Origin: Paenibacillus urinalis
Lineage (GTDB): Bacteria > Bacillota > Bacilli > Paenibacillales > Paenibacillaceae
NCBI RefSeq assembly: GCF_028747985.1
Contig: NZ_CP118108.1
Span: 997,501-1,061,500, forward strand
Length of the DNA stretch: 64,000 nucleotides
Direction: 5' to 3'
Both the position numbers and the translations under genes were made by a program. Shown piece after piece: positions 8,881-17,169 of this stretch; the stretch's first letter is position 1; each line of letters opens with the position of its first letter. The notes beneath the pieces were generated by a model, which worked only from the letters and a program-made list of their open reading frames with translations, was not told the origin of the DNA and did not search any database.

Positions 8881-8909
8881 ATAGTACATCAAAGTACTTT
8901 GACAGTCAA
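8881..8909 (-). promoter_or_regulatory. PadR operon promoter with operator palindrome in the spacer
   Basis: On the minus strand a -35 box TTGACT (8904-8909) and a -10 box TACTAT (8881-8886) are separated by exactly 17 bases. The spacer contains a perfect 14-bp palindrome, TCAAAGTACTTTGA, at 8889-8902. A repressor there would block RNA polymerase, which fits autoregulation by the PadR protein encoded 23 bp downstream. The rest of the gap to 9159 shows nothing I can support. Confidence 0.7.
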
Positions 8910-9159
8910 GGTAGTATTTTAAATAAAATACTTAATTCGTAATAAATGTACTTCTGTCATGGGTTTTATGCAGAACTGCGGTTGTTGAAGCTGGGGTAGT
9001 CAATGGATGAATCATATGTCTGCTGCAGCAAAAGAAAAACATCTGCATTAGAGCATGGAGAGAAAAGACGAGGGAGATAAATTATGTTTTAATGATTGAA
9101 TAAGAGATATCCATTCATTTCATTGTCAGAAAGGATTCATTTATTAGGAGGTGGGTTTG

Positions 9160-9672
9160 TTGCTATATATATTTAGCGGTTTGCCAGCTACCGGGAAGTC
9201 GACGTTGTCTTCCATGCTGGCTCGTGAGTTACGTGCAGTGTATCTCCGGGTGGATGTTGTAGAGCAGGCTATGCGGGATGCTGGAGCGAAGGTTGATGGA
9301 CCGGAAGGCTACATTGTGTGTTATGCGTTGGCCTCCCAGAATCTCCGGCTTGGTCTCAACGTCATTGCAGATACAGTGAATCCGATCCCAATCACACGCG
9401 AAGCTTGGCGCAATGCAGCTGAGTCGGTTAAAGCTCCTTTTGTGGAAATTGAAGTAGTCTGCTCTGACGAAAATGAACATAGGCAGCGAGTCGAAACGCG
9501 TGCAGTAGATATTCCGGGCCTCGTTCTTCCAGCGTGGGAGCAGGTCATACATCGGGAGTATGACGTTTGGGACCGAGAACGCATCGTTATCGACACAGCT
9601 CATCAAACGGCAGCCGATAGCTTTGAGCAGTTGTGTCAGCAATTAGAAGGAGTTCGCAGGCAAATTAGTTGA
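9160..9672 (+). CDS. P-loop kinase-like AAA-family ATPase
   Basis: A 170-residue cytosolic P-loop protein. Walker A is SGLPATGKSTLS near the N-terminus, and the following layout (DVVEQAMRDAG, VIADTVNPIP, EIEVVCSDENEHRQRVETR) is that of the small predicted kinases related to chloramphenicol phosphotransferase and zeta toxin. The substrate is unknown. A GTG at 9151 overlaps the AGGAGG site at 9146-9151, so the TTG at 9160 (or 9157) is preferred. It appears to be a single-gene unit ended by the hairpin at 9698-9738. Confidence 0.85.
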   Translation: MLYIFSGLPATGKSTLSSMLARELRAVYLRVDVVEQAMRDAGAKVDGPEGYIVCYALASQNLRLGLNVIADTVNPIPITREAWRNAAESVKAPFVEIEVVCSDENEHRQRVETRAVDIPGLVLPAWEQVIHREYDVWDRERIVIDTAHQTAADSFEQLCQQLEGVRRQIS

Positions 9673-9697
9673 TGGTTGTGTTGGGGACAAAAATAGA

Positions 9698-9738
9698 GAG
9701 CAGCACACAGTGACAGTCACTGTTGCTGCTCTTCTTTT
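9698..9738. terminator. Bidirectional terminator
   Basis: GAGCAGCA pairs with TGCTGCTC; CTTCTTTT follows on the plus strand and CTATTTTTG on the minus strand. It lies between the convergent kinase gene and the small membrane protein gene. Confidence 0.75.
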
Positions 9739-9782
9739 ACTAAGTGCCGGGCTTCTTCACGACAGGAATCCACATCTCAATC

Positions 9783-9989
9783 TCATATAAGCTGCTGAAA
9801 AGATAAGATAGTAAGAACAGCGCCGAATGCTAGAAGACAAATCCCTCTTATTTTGATGTTAACCAGATCGGTTTCCCCATCTTCATCAACATATCGATCA
9901 AAAGGCCAAGCATCAGGGTTTCTTAAGGCTCGAATCCCCATGACAAGTGACAGAATACCAATGAGGAAAAACCATATAAAGAAAAACAA
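9783..9989 (-). CDS. Small two-helix membrane protein, unknown function
   Basis: A 68-residue protein with two membrane helices (about residues 1-20 and 45-65) and a polar loop containing RYVDEDGETDLV. The frame extends to a GTG at 9998, but this overlaps the AAAGGAG site; the TTG at 9989, eight bases after it, is the better start and leads straight into the first helix. I recognise no named family. Its terminator is shared with the kinase gene. Confidence 0.6.
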   Translation of the reverse strand: MFFFIWFFLIGILSLVMGIRALRNPDAWPFDRYVDEDGETDLVNIKIRGICLLAFGAVLTILSFQQLI

Positions 9990-10068
9990 GTTGATCACTC
10001 CTTTCTATACAAAACGTATGAAATGAGGAAAAGTTAAAATTCCTATATGTAAAAAGTTTGGAGGCCAT

Positions 10069-10235
10069 ATGAAAAGAGCTAGGCAATCGATCTAACCGAG
10101 TTCATTGATGAGTTTTTGCCCCAAATTAAAGAGGATGGCATTAAACCTTCAATTTTCTTTAATAATGAAGATTCTGCAGTATTGGACATCGATCCTTTCA
10201 TTCAAGATAAAGAAACAGAATTGGAAAATTACTAA
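10069..10235 (+). pseudogene. DUF2750 gene remnant (internal deletion)
   Basis: A GGAGG site at 10060-10064 and ATG at 10069 begin MKRARQSI and stop at once (TAA 10093). In another frame from about 10086 to the stop at 10235 the DNA encodes about 49 residues (IDLTEFIDEFLPQIKEDGIK and onward to ELENY) that match the C-terminal pattern of DUF2750 proteins, normally about 120 residues. The two pieces look like the ends of one gene after a deletion that also shifted the frame. No function is expected. Confidence 0.55.
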
Positions 10236-10367
10236 CAAAGAAAGAACTAAGGTTATTGCATTAACATAAGTTAATTTCTTCCATATGTGTTAGTATAGTT
10301 GGTGTTCAATTTTAGCTTGCTCGAAAGAATGACTAACTTAAGCACGTTGAAATTAGGGGGAAGAACA

Positions 10368-10988
10368 ATGGCAATCTATTTTGTAAGGCATGGTGCGGAT
10401 GATGAAGGATATCGAGGGGGCTGGAGCCAAAGGGGTCTGAATATTGAAGGCTATAGGCAATCGGAGAAACTGGGCAGGTATTTAAAAGATAACAAGAGCA
10501 CTCATCCAATCCATCGGATCGTTAGCAGTGACTTGCAGAGAGCACTGGATACGGCGAATGAACTGGCTAAGGATCTGAATTTGTCCGTCGAAAGCAGCAG
10601 GGATTGGAGAGAAATGAATAATGGAGTTATTGCCGGAATGCCTCATGAAATCGTCAACGAACGATATCCAGGGCTGTATTTTTCGAGCTTAAGAATGGAT
10701 GAACGGTATCCTGGCGGTGAGAGCCCAATGGAATTTTACATGCGAATTCAAGAGACCTTCAATTCCTTATGCGAAGAACAATCCAAGGAGCATATGGAGA
10801 ACATTCTTGTGGTAACTCATGGCGGGGTTATTAATATCGTATATCATATCTTGAAAGGCTTAGAATGGACGAATAAAAATAATAAGTTCCCGGCTTCCAA
10901 TACAGGCATTCATAAATTGGAGAATATCAATGGCCAATGGCAAACAACAATTGAAAATGGTCTGGAGCACTTAACGGAGCAGGATTAG
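10368..10988 (+). CDS. Histidine phosphatase (phosphoglycerate-mutase-like)
   Basis: A 206-residue cytosolic enzyme of the histidine phosphatase superfamily. The catalytic RHG motif appears as YFVRHGADDEG at residues 4-14, the second arginine in SSDLQRALDTA, the acid/base glutamate region in WREMNNGVIAGM and the second histidine in VVTHGGVIN. Such enzymes remove phosphate from sugar phosphates, nucleotides or proteins; the substrate cannot be told. The frame is open from 10299, but ATG 10368 has AGGGGGAAG just upstream and starts directly with the first beta strand. The terminator at 10976-11006 overlaps the end of the gene. Confidence 0.92.
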   Translation: MAIYFVRHGADDEGYRGGWSQRGLNIEGYRQSEKLGRYLKDNKSTHPIHRIVSSDLQRALDTANELAKDLNLSVESSRDWREMNNGVIAGMPHEIVNERYPGLYFSSLRMDERYPGGESPMEFYMRIQETFNSLCEEQSKEHMENILVVTHGGVINIVYHILKGLEWTNKNNKFPASNTGIHKLENINGQWQTTIENGLEHLTEQD

Positions 10989-11006
10989 ACCCTGCTCCAT
11001 TTTTTA
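10976..11006 (+). terminator. Terminator of the histidine phosphatase gene
   Basis: GGAGCAGG pairs with CCTGCTCC and is followed by ATTTTTTAT. The stem begins inside the last codons of the phosphatase gene. Confidence 0.88.
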
Positions 11007-11780
11007 TGATTTTTTTATGTTCCGATTTGCTTTAACATATTTCAGCTGAGCCACAATAATGACGCTGATAATCACAAGGAGAAACCAGGAGCTGATCTTG
11101 CTGAAGCTCACCAGCTGCCAGGTGTCATGCTGATCAGGATACTTCCATCCATTAAAGAACGTTGCAATATTTTCCGCTGTCCAGATGAAGAAGCCCACAA
11201 TAAGGAAGGCAAGCGTCAAAGGCATTCGGTAGGTTTTAGATCGTACCCGATAGATGATCCATGTCTTCCAGAACACAATGAACACAAGCAGAGTCAGCCA
11301 CCAGCGATAATCGGGGATGAAATGATGTGTGAAGAAATTAAGATATATAGCTCCTCCTAGCAGCATCGACGACAGTGTTCCAGGCCATCCCGTCATGTCC
11401 ATTCGCAGTCTCCGCCATATTTGACACATAAAGCTGGCTACACTTGCATACATAAATCCACTGTAGAGTGGAACTCCGAAGAGTTTCGTATATCCAGGCT
11501 CGGGATATGACCACGATCCCATCCATACCTTATACAGCTCCAGTACCAAGCCAATGACGTGAAATACACAGATGACCTTGATCTCATCCATCGTTTCCAG
11601 TCCGCTGCGGTACATGAAATATTGCACAGCGAGCAATATCAATAGAATGGCGTCGTACCGGTAGAGGAAAGGGATCTCAATCACACTGGTTATGGCCAGC
11701 GTTGCGAAGATCGCGACAGGGAATATACAGCTCATCGCCTGATGATATCCAAAATGGAGCAGCTGTACGATCGATTTCAA
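11004..11780 (-). CDS. DUF817 family integral membrane protein (YoaT-like)
   Basis: A 258-residue polytopic protein with about eight hydrophobic helices. The conserved DUF817 segments are visible: LELYKVWMGSWSYPEPGYTK and GVPLYSGFMYASVASF, then YLNFFTHHFIPDYRWWL and WKYPDQHDTW. The arrangement of histidine, glutamate and aspartate residues between helices recalls carotenoid-cyclase-like or enzyme-type membrane proteins, but no reaction is established for the family as far as I know. ATG 11780 starts the protein; GGAGA lies upstream. It is convergent with the phosphatase and stands alone. Confidence 0.88.
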   Translation of the reverse strand: MKSIVQLLHFGYHQAMSCIFPVAIFATLAITSVIEIPFLYRYDAILLILLAVQYFMYRSGLETMDEIKVICVFHVIGLVLELYKVWMGSWSYPEPGYTKLFGVPLYSGFMYASVASFMCQIWRRLRMDMTGWPGTLSSMLLGGAIYLNFFTHHFIPDYRWWLTLLVFIVFWKTWIIYRVRSKTYRMPLTLAFLIVGFFIWTAENIATFFNGWKYPDQHDTWQLVSFSKISSWFLLVIISVIIVAQLKYVKANRNIKKS

Positions 11781-12011
11781 GTGATGTTGTCTCCTTTCGA
11801 TTCTTCAATTGAATAGGCCTGCAATCAAGCTTAGCCTGATCCATGCTAGAATCTCATTTCTTATCTTGTATTAATCTTACCTGGGTTATATGTTTGGAAA
11901 AATAGAAAATCGCCTGAGGTATTTTTCATGTTTTAAGAAAAGGATAAAGAAAATGGAGATATACTCCTTAGCATAGTTAGCGCAAAAATGAGAGTGTAAA
12001 CACATAAAGGA

Positions 12012-12057
12012 TTGTGATTCGGAATGTATTATTTTATAATGAGTGAAAACTCACTCA
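12012..12057 (+). promoter_or_regulatory. Promoter and operator of the TetR gene
   Basis: A -35 box TTGTGA (12012-12017) and a perfect -10 box TATAAT (12035-12040) are 17 bases apart. Directly at the -10 lies an inverted repeat, TGAGTG-6 bases-CACTCA (12040-12057), the size and form of a TetR-family operator. Repression of its own gene 22 bp downstream is the likely role. The gap 11781-12011 shows no other feature. Confidence 0.75.
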
Positions 12058-12078
12058 AAAAATTAGGGGTGTAACGGT

Positions 12079-12690
12079 TTGCCGCGAACCAAGGAGCAAT
12101 TTGAAGAAATGCGTAATGCGACCAGAGTTAAAATACAATTAGCTGCAATGCAGTTATTCGTTCACCAAGGGTTTGGCTCGACGAATGTTCAACAGATTGC
12201 GGATACAGCGGGCATTAGTATTGGGCTCTTATATCGGCATTACAAAACAAAGGAACAATTATTCAACGAATTGGTAGCCTATGCCTTGGAAGGCTTGAAA
12301 CGTAATATTGTTTCCTTTGAAGCCGATGTATCCCCGAGACAGATAATGGAACAGTTTGTCCACGAAATCTACACCGATTTGATCAATGGGGAGGAGCTGG
12401 CCAATTTGCTAATTCTTATTAATCAATCGTTACTAGCAGGTGCTGGCACGACTTCAATTCAATATGACGAGATCATTCAAGTAAATGGCAAACTGCTTAA
12501 TTCTACAGCAGAGCTTATTCGTAAAGGGCAGCAGCTTGGAGAGTTTCGCTCGGGTGATGCATATGAGATGTCCGTCTTTTTTTATGCGTCGGTCCAGGGT
12601 CTGGCTGAGATGAAGGTACTGCTGAAGAGTCGTTTTATCATGCCTTCACCCGCTGTCCTCACCGCATTTTTATTCAAGGAAAGGGAGTGA
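12079..12690 (+). CDS. TetR/AcrR-family transcriptional regulator
   Basis: A 203-residue repressor with the N-terminal TetR helix-turn-helix: AMQLFVHQGFGSTNVQQIAD, then the recognition helix around GISIGLLYRHYKTKEQLFNE. The C-terminal ligand domain is of the usual length. The start is TTG 12079 behind AGGGGTG at 12065-12071, giving MPRTKEQFEEMRN. It has its own promoter with a perfect inverted repeat overlapping the start of transcription (12040-12057), so autorepression is likely. The acetyltransferase gene follows within 16 bp and would be co-transcribed, so it is a plausible target of the regulator. Confidence 0.93.
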   Translation: MPRTKEQFEEMRNATRVKIQLAAMQLFVHQGFGSTNVQQIADTAGISIGLLYRHYKTKEQLFNELVAYALEGLKRNIVSFEADVSPRQIMEQFVHEIYTDLINGEELANLLILINQSLLAGAGTTSIQYDEIIQVNGKLLNSTAELIRKGQQLGEFRSGDAYEMSVFFYASVQGLAEMKVLLKSRFIMPSPAVLTAFLFKERE

Positions 12691-12706
12691 TTTTATCGCG
12701 ATTCGT

Positions 12707-13297
12707 GTGGTTAGAGCAGATCAAGCTCAGTTTGATGTGAGAGGTGAGATCTCCGAAATATTTGCAGATGGGTTCTCACAGTGGTTAGGGTACTTCTCCA
12801 AAGATAAGAACAAGATTGCAGCAGCATTTGCTCATATGTTTATTCTGAATCAATTCTACGTAGCTGTATCCGAAGGAAAAGTAGTCGGTATAGCTGCTTG
12901 TACAAACGGAATATCACACTCCGTCAAGCTGGATAGAACAGAGCTCCGCAAGCATTTGGGCATATATAAAGGCAGTCTTGCCGGTGTTTTTCTAAAGAAG
13001 GAGTTTGAAGCTCCTTATATAAATTTCCCGCCAGGCGCAGGTTCTATCGAATTTATAGGAACAAGTGTTGAATATAGAGGTAAAGGTATTGCTTCACAGC
13101 TGGTACAGTATATTCTTGAGCATACACCATATCAAATATACTTGATTGAAGAAGTCGCAGATACCAATATTCCGGCCATGAAGTTGTATCAAAAATTAGG
13201 CTTTGAAGTATATAAAAGCAAGCCAATACCCGTAAAAAGGGCTGAGAAAATAGGCATCAATCAGATTGTGTCATTGAAATATACGAAAAATGATTAA
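12707..13297 (+). CDS. GNAT-family N-acetyltransferase
   Basis: A protein of about 196-200 residues with the GNAT acetyl-CoA loop visible as VEYRGKGIASQLV near residue 125 and the C-terminal strand pattern LYQKLGFEVYKS. It transfers an acetyl group from acetyl-CoA to an unknown amine. The start is unclear. The only canonical start is GTG 12707, but it lies 19 bases after the AAGGGAG site at 12681-12687 and cuts into the first beta strand. In the same frame, ATC 12695 and ATT 12701 are better spaced and would give an N-terminus of IAIRVVRAD. The gene is co-transcribed with tetR and closed by the terminator at 13314-13339. Confidence 0.88.
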   Translation: MVRADQAQFDVRGEISEIFADGFSQWLGYFSKDKNKIAAAFAHMFILNQFYVAVSEGKVVGIAACTNGISHSVKLDRTELRKHLGIYKGSLAGVFLKKEFEAPYINFPPGAGSIEFIGTSVEYRGKGIASQLVQYILEHTPYQIYLIEEVADTNIPAMKLYQKLGFEVYKSKPIPVKRAEKIGINQIVSLKYTKND

Positions 13298-13313
13298 ATA
13301 CACCACCTAACTT

Positions 13314-13339
13314 GAAGGCGCTTGTTGCCTTCTTTTTTT
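13314..13339 (+). terminator. Terminator of the tetR-GNAT unit
   Basis: GAAGGC pairs with GCCTTC around a 7-base loop and is followed by seven T. Confidence 0.88.
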
Positions 13340-13453
13340 GTTGTACATCAAATGACGAAGAGACTTATGAAGTGAAACTGTCGCTCATTAATGGTATCAT
13401 TGCAGTTACAAGAATTGAAACGTGAAAAGCCAGAAGGAAGGTAACAAAGCGAC

Positions 13454-16400
13454 ATGACGACAATGCTGAATCGGAAGAAAATTAAACTGCTGTGTGGCAA
13501 GAAGTTCTATGAACGTGGTGAAGAGTACTATAATGCAGGCATGGTAGGTATTACTTTATCGGACGCATCGGCGGGCAATTTTCAGGCGGTTGTTAAAGGC
13601 GGCGGCAGAAATAAATATGATGTCTCGATCCAAATGAATGCCGGAGGCGATGTGGAAGCGCAGTGCACTTGCCCTGCCTACACCAATTACAATTATTATT
13701 GCAAGCATATTGCGGCTGTCCTTCTTCAGATCAGCGAGATGCAGCAGGAGGGGCGGATTGAAGTGAAGTCTTACCCTTCGTTGCTTCATCCCGAGACCGT
13801 CGTTCCAGAGGGACGTTTAACCCCGCGCTTTCACAGAGAAGCGAGTGAGGAGCAGCTTATAGAGGATGTGCTTGCCCTCTTCAGCAGCACGAGCCGAGTG
13901 AGTCCGGAAGCCAAATATATTATGGAGACAAGAGAGCCTCTTCGCATAGAGTATTTGATCAGGCCTGTTCCATACGGTTTGAATAAGCAGATGATCGGGC
14001 TGGAGATGAAGCTTGGAGCGAAGCGCTTGTATATCGTTCAGCAGATGAAGCAGTTTCTTAGCCGGATGCAGCATGGGGGATCGTATGTCTTCTCGAAGAA
14101 TTTCACCTATAACCCCGAAGCTCATTATTTCAGACCTCATGACGAAGCGGTGTTGAAAGAGCTCATCCAATTGGAGCGTCAGGAGGAGATGTATCACGAA
14201 TCGATAAACTCCTATCCGGGACGTGGCAGAAACCAGGACAGGCTGCTGCTGATTCCTCCGCTGGCATGGGAGCGAATCGCGCCCCTGCTCCAGAATGTAC
14301 CAGAGGCATATACGCAGCAGGAGGAGCAGATATTCAGCGGCGTATCCTGTACAGGCAGCCTGCTGCCCCTGGATTTTGAATTTACGAAGTCGGACACAGA
14401 TGCAGGCTATGAGCTGACGGCTATGGGGATTCGCGATGTACTGATCCTGCCGGAATATCGGATGACGCTAAAGAACGGTATTTTCTATAAAATGTCGGAG
14501 GAATCCGTCAGCCAGATCGCGGGCTTACAGGAGAAGCTCTCACGTGTTCATATTCCCAAGCTCACGATACCTGCCAAGCAGATGAGCCCTTACATGGAGA
14601 AGGTCGTTCCGGGTCTGATGCGGCTCGGGCGAGTGCACCTGGCAGAGGAAGTGTCCAGCCACATGGTTCAAGTGCCGATGAAGGCAAGGCTGTATCTGGA
14701 TCGCGTTCGGGACAAGCTGCTGGCGAGTCTCGAGTTCCAGTACGGAGATGTCGTGATCAATCCGCTGGAGGAGAAGGCGAGGCTCCCGGAGAACAAGATC
14801 ATTATTCGAGATAAGCCGCAAGAGGAACAAATTATCCGGCTCATGCAAACGAGTGATTTTACTCAGACGGAATCTGGATATTACCTGGAGAATGAGGATG
14901 CGGAGTTTGATTTTCTGTATTACACGATGCCTCAGCTTGAGCAGCTACTTGATGTATATGCCACTTCAGCGGTGAAGATCAGAGTACTGTCCGAGCCGAT
15001 TGCTCCGAAGATTCATATGGACATGGATGAGCGCACCGATTGGATGGAATTCAAATTTGATATTAACGGAATACCGGTGAATGAAATTAAGCACGTGATC
15101 GAGAGCGTGGAAGCCAAAAGAAGATATCATAAGCTGTCGAATGGCGCACTCATGCCCTTATCAGCACCAGCCTTTCAAGAGATGGTGAGGCTCATGAACG
15201 ATATGGGCTTTCGCAAGGGAGAGATCGAGGACGGAATCATGAAGCTTCCGGTCGCTGCAGGACTCCGTGTGATGGACCGGGATCTGGGAGACCAAGTACA
15301 GTTTGGCAGCAGATTGAAGGAATTCATGGAGAATCTCGCCCATCCTGAACATATGGATTTCCCTGTTCCTGCCCGGCTGGCTCCTATTCTGCGAGACTAT
15401 CAGAAGCAGGGATATCTGTGGATGAAGACGCTGGCCTCCTATCGGTTTGGAGGCATTCTGGCAGACGATATGGGGCTAGGCAAAACGCTGCAGAGCATCA
15501 CCTACATCGTGTCTGAGCTTCAAGCCATCCGCGAGCATAAGCAGCCTGTAATGATCGCTGCGCCTGCCTCACTTATTTACAATTGGAAGAATGAGCTAGA
15601 GAAGTTTGCTCCAGAACTCACGACCGTCATCGTAGACGGAAGTAAGCCAGATCGGCTGAGAATGATCCGCGAGCATCATGCGGTAGATGTACTTATCACA
15701 TCTTATCCGCTTCTGCGAATGGATGCGGATATGTATAGTGAACGGCATTTCCATACCTTTATTATGGATGAAGCCCAGGCGTTCAAGAATTATGCAACCC
15801 AAACCGCACATGCGGTAAAAGCAATAAATGCGAGACACCGGTTTGCACTTACCGGGACACCCATTGAGAACAGCCTTGAAGAACTGTGGTCCATCTTTGA
15901 CGTTGTATTTCCGGAGCTGTTTCAGGGGCGAAAGGCCTTCAACGAGTTATCAAGAGAAGCTATTGCCCGCAGAATTCGTCCATTCCTCCTCCGCCGAGTC
16001 AAGGCAGATGTACTTGCGGAGCTGCCGGAGAAGATCGAATCCTTGCACACTTCCGAGCTGCTGACCGAGCAGAAGAAGCTCTATGTTGCCTTCTTGGCCA
16101 AGCTGCGGGCTGAGACCGTGAAGCATCTGAGCGAGAAGCAGTTCGATAAGAATCGAATCAAGATCCTGGCCGGCCTAACCCGGCTAAGACAGCTGTGCTG
16201 CCACCCAGGGCTGTTTGTGGAAGGCTATCAAGGCAGCTCTGCGAAGTTCGAGCAATTGATGGAGCTGATCGAAGAAAGCCGGAGCGCGGGCAAAAGGGTG
16301 CTGCTCTTCTCACAATTTACAGAAATGCTGGGCATCATCGGCAGGGAGCTCGGAGCTCAGGGTATTCCGTTCTTTTATCTGGATGGACAGACACCAGGCC

Positions 16401-16750
16401 AAGAGCGTGTTGAAATGTGTCAGCGATTTAATGAGGGAGAGAGGGACTTCTTCCTCATATCGCTTAAAGCCGGGGGTACGGGACTTAACTTGACGGGGGC
16501 TGATACCGTCATTCTGTATGATCTGTGGTGGAACCCTGCGGTAGAGGACCAGGCAGCGAGCCGGGCACACCGGATGGGACAGAAGAATGTGGTTCAGGTC
16601 ATCCGGCTGGTGAGCCGCGGTACCGTAGAGGACAAGATGTATGAGCTTCAGCAGCGTAAGAAAAATCTCATAGAAGAAGTGATTCAGCCAGGTCAGGAAT
16701 CATCATCCACCTTAAGTGAGGAAGAAATCCGCGAAATACTGGCGATATAG
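13454..16750 (+). CDS. SWIM-domain SNF2-family helicase
   Basis: A 1098-residue DNA-dependent ATPase. The N-terminal SWIM zinc-binding motif is complete (C71, C73, C83, H85 in CTCPAYTNYNYYCKH). A bacterial SNF2-associated middle region follows. The helicase core begins near residue 640: Walker A DDMGLGKT with K677, DEAQ box at 772-775, TGTPIENSLEELWS, then the second RecA lobe with LLFSQFTEMLGII, SLKAGGTGLNLTGAD and the arginine-finger motif DQAASRAHRMGQ near the C-terminus. Such proteins remodel DNA-protein complexes and may aid transcription or repair; the exact role in this lineage is not known. The start ATG 13454 follows AAGGAAGG. It is a single-gene unit closed by a strong hairpin. Confidence 0.96.
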   Translation: MTTMLNRKKIKLLCGKKFYERGEEYYNAGMVGITLSDASAGNFQAVVKGGGRNKYDVSIQMNAGGDVEAQCTCPAYTNYNYYCKHIAAVLLQISEMQQEGRIEVKSYPSLLHPETVVPEGRLTPRFHREASEEQLIEDVLALFSSTSRVSPEAKYIMETREPLRIEYLIRPVPYGLNKQMIGLEMKLGAKRLYIVQQMKQFLSRMQHGGSYVFSKNFTYNPEAHYFRPHDEAVLKELIQLERQEEMYHESINSYPGRGRNQDRLLLIPPLAWERIAPLLQNVPEAYTQQEEQIFSGVSCTGSLLPLDFEFTKSDTDAGYELTAMGIRDVLILPEYRMTLKNGIFYKMSEESVSQIAGLQEKLSRVHIPKLTIPAKQMSPYMEKVVPGLMRLGRVHLAEEVSSHMVQVPMKARLYLDRVRDKLLASLEFQYGDVVINPLEEKARLPENKIIIRDKPQEEQIIRLMQTSDFTQTESGYYLENEDAEFDFLYYTMPQLEQLLDVYATSAVKIRVLSEPIAPKIHMDMDERTDWMEFKFDINGIPVNEIKHVIESVEAKRRYHKLSNGALMPLSAPAFQEMVRLMNDMGFRKGEIEDGIMKLPVAAGLRVMDRDLGDQVQFGSRLKEFMENLAHPEHMDFPVPARLAPILRDYQKQGYLWMKTLASYRFGGILADDMGLGKTLQSITYIVSELQAIREHKQPVMIAAPASLIYNWKNELEKFAPELTTVIVDGSKPDRLRMIREHHAVDVLITSYPLLRMDADMYSERHFHTFIMDEAQAFKNYATQTAHAVKAINARHRFALTGTPIENSLEELWSIFDVVFPELFQGRKAFNELSREAIARRIRPFLLRRVKADVLAELPEKIESLHTSELLTEQKKLYVAFLAKLRAETVKHLSEKQFDKNRIKILAGLTRLRQLCCHPGLFVEGYQGSSAKFEQLMELIEESRSAGKRVLLFSQFTEMLGIIGRELGAQGIPFFYLDGQTPGQERVEMCQRFNEGERDFFLISLKAGGTGLNLTGADTVILYDLWWNPAVEDQAASRAHRMGQKNVVQVIRLVSRGTVEDKMYELQQRKKNLIEEVIQPGQESSSTLSEEEIREILAI

Positions 16751-16774
16751 CATAGATGATCCTGCATAAAAGAA

Positions 16775-16827
16775 AAGGATAGAATCGACAGATACCCGCC
16801 GTTGTACAGGTATTCGATTCTATCCTT
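16775..16827. terminator. Bidirectional terminator
   Basis: A perfect 14-bp stem (AAGGATAGAATCGA with TCGATTCTATCCTT) has T-rich sequence on both sides: ATTTTGCTTT on plus, TTTTCTTTTA on minus. It serves the helicase gene and the convergent DUF896 gene. Confidence 0.9.
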
Positions 16828-16835
16828 ATTTTGCT

Positions 16836-17072
16836 TTAATTGAGCTTTGATTTATCCTGCTGCTGCTCGAGCTTGAGCTTCTCCGGAGTAACGTCATCTC
16901 CGTTCGGATCTACGATGGTCAGTCCGGATATCGTGGACAATACCTGTCCGCGGATCGCCTTCAAATATTCCTCACGAAGCGCCTTCTGTTCGGTAATTTC
17001 CTCCGCTGTCAGGCCTTCTTTCTTCTGTTTGCGGCTCAGCTCATTAATTCTATTTAATGAAGGGATCTCCAT
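16836..17072 (-). CDS. DUF896 / UPF0291 family small protein (YnzC-like)
   Basis: A 78-residue cytosolic protein with the family signature INELSRKQKKEGLTAEE and EQKALREEYLKAIRG, which forms a short two-helix bundle. The length is as expected for YnzC-like proteins. The C-terminus is disordered and glutamine/lysine rich. Start ATG 17072 follows AAGGAAGG. In Bacillus the family is linked to the SOS-controlled yneA region, but here the neighbours are a helicase and an exporter, so this context is not conserved. Function unknown. Confidence 0.94.
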   Translation of the reverse strand: MEIPSLNRINELSRKQKKEGLTAEEITEQKALREEYLKAIRGQVLSTISGLTIVDPNGDDVTPEKLKLEQQQDKSKLN

Positions 17073-17169
17073 GGTATCAGCCTTCCTTTCAAGCTACATT
17101 GTATCCTGACAGTTTACTGTATGATACGGCTTATTGCAACCCGAAGGGTAGAAGATAGGCTGTTATCTG

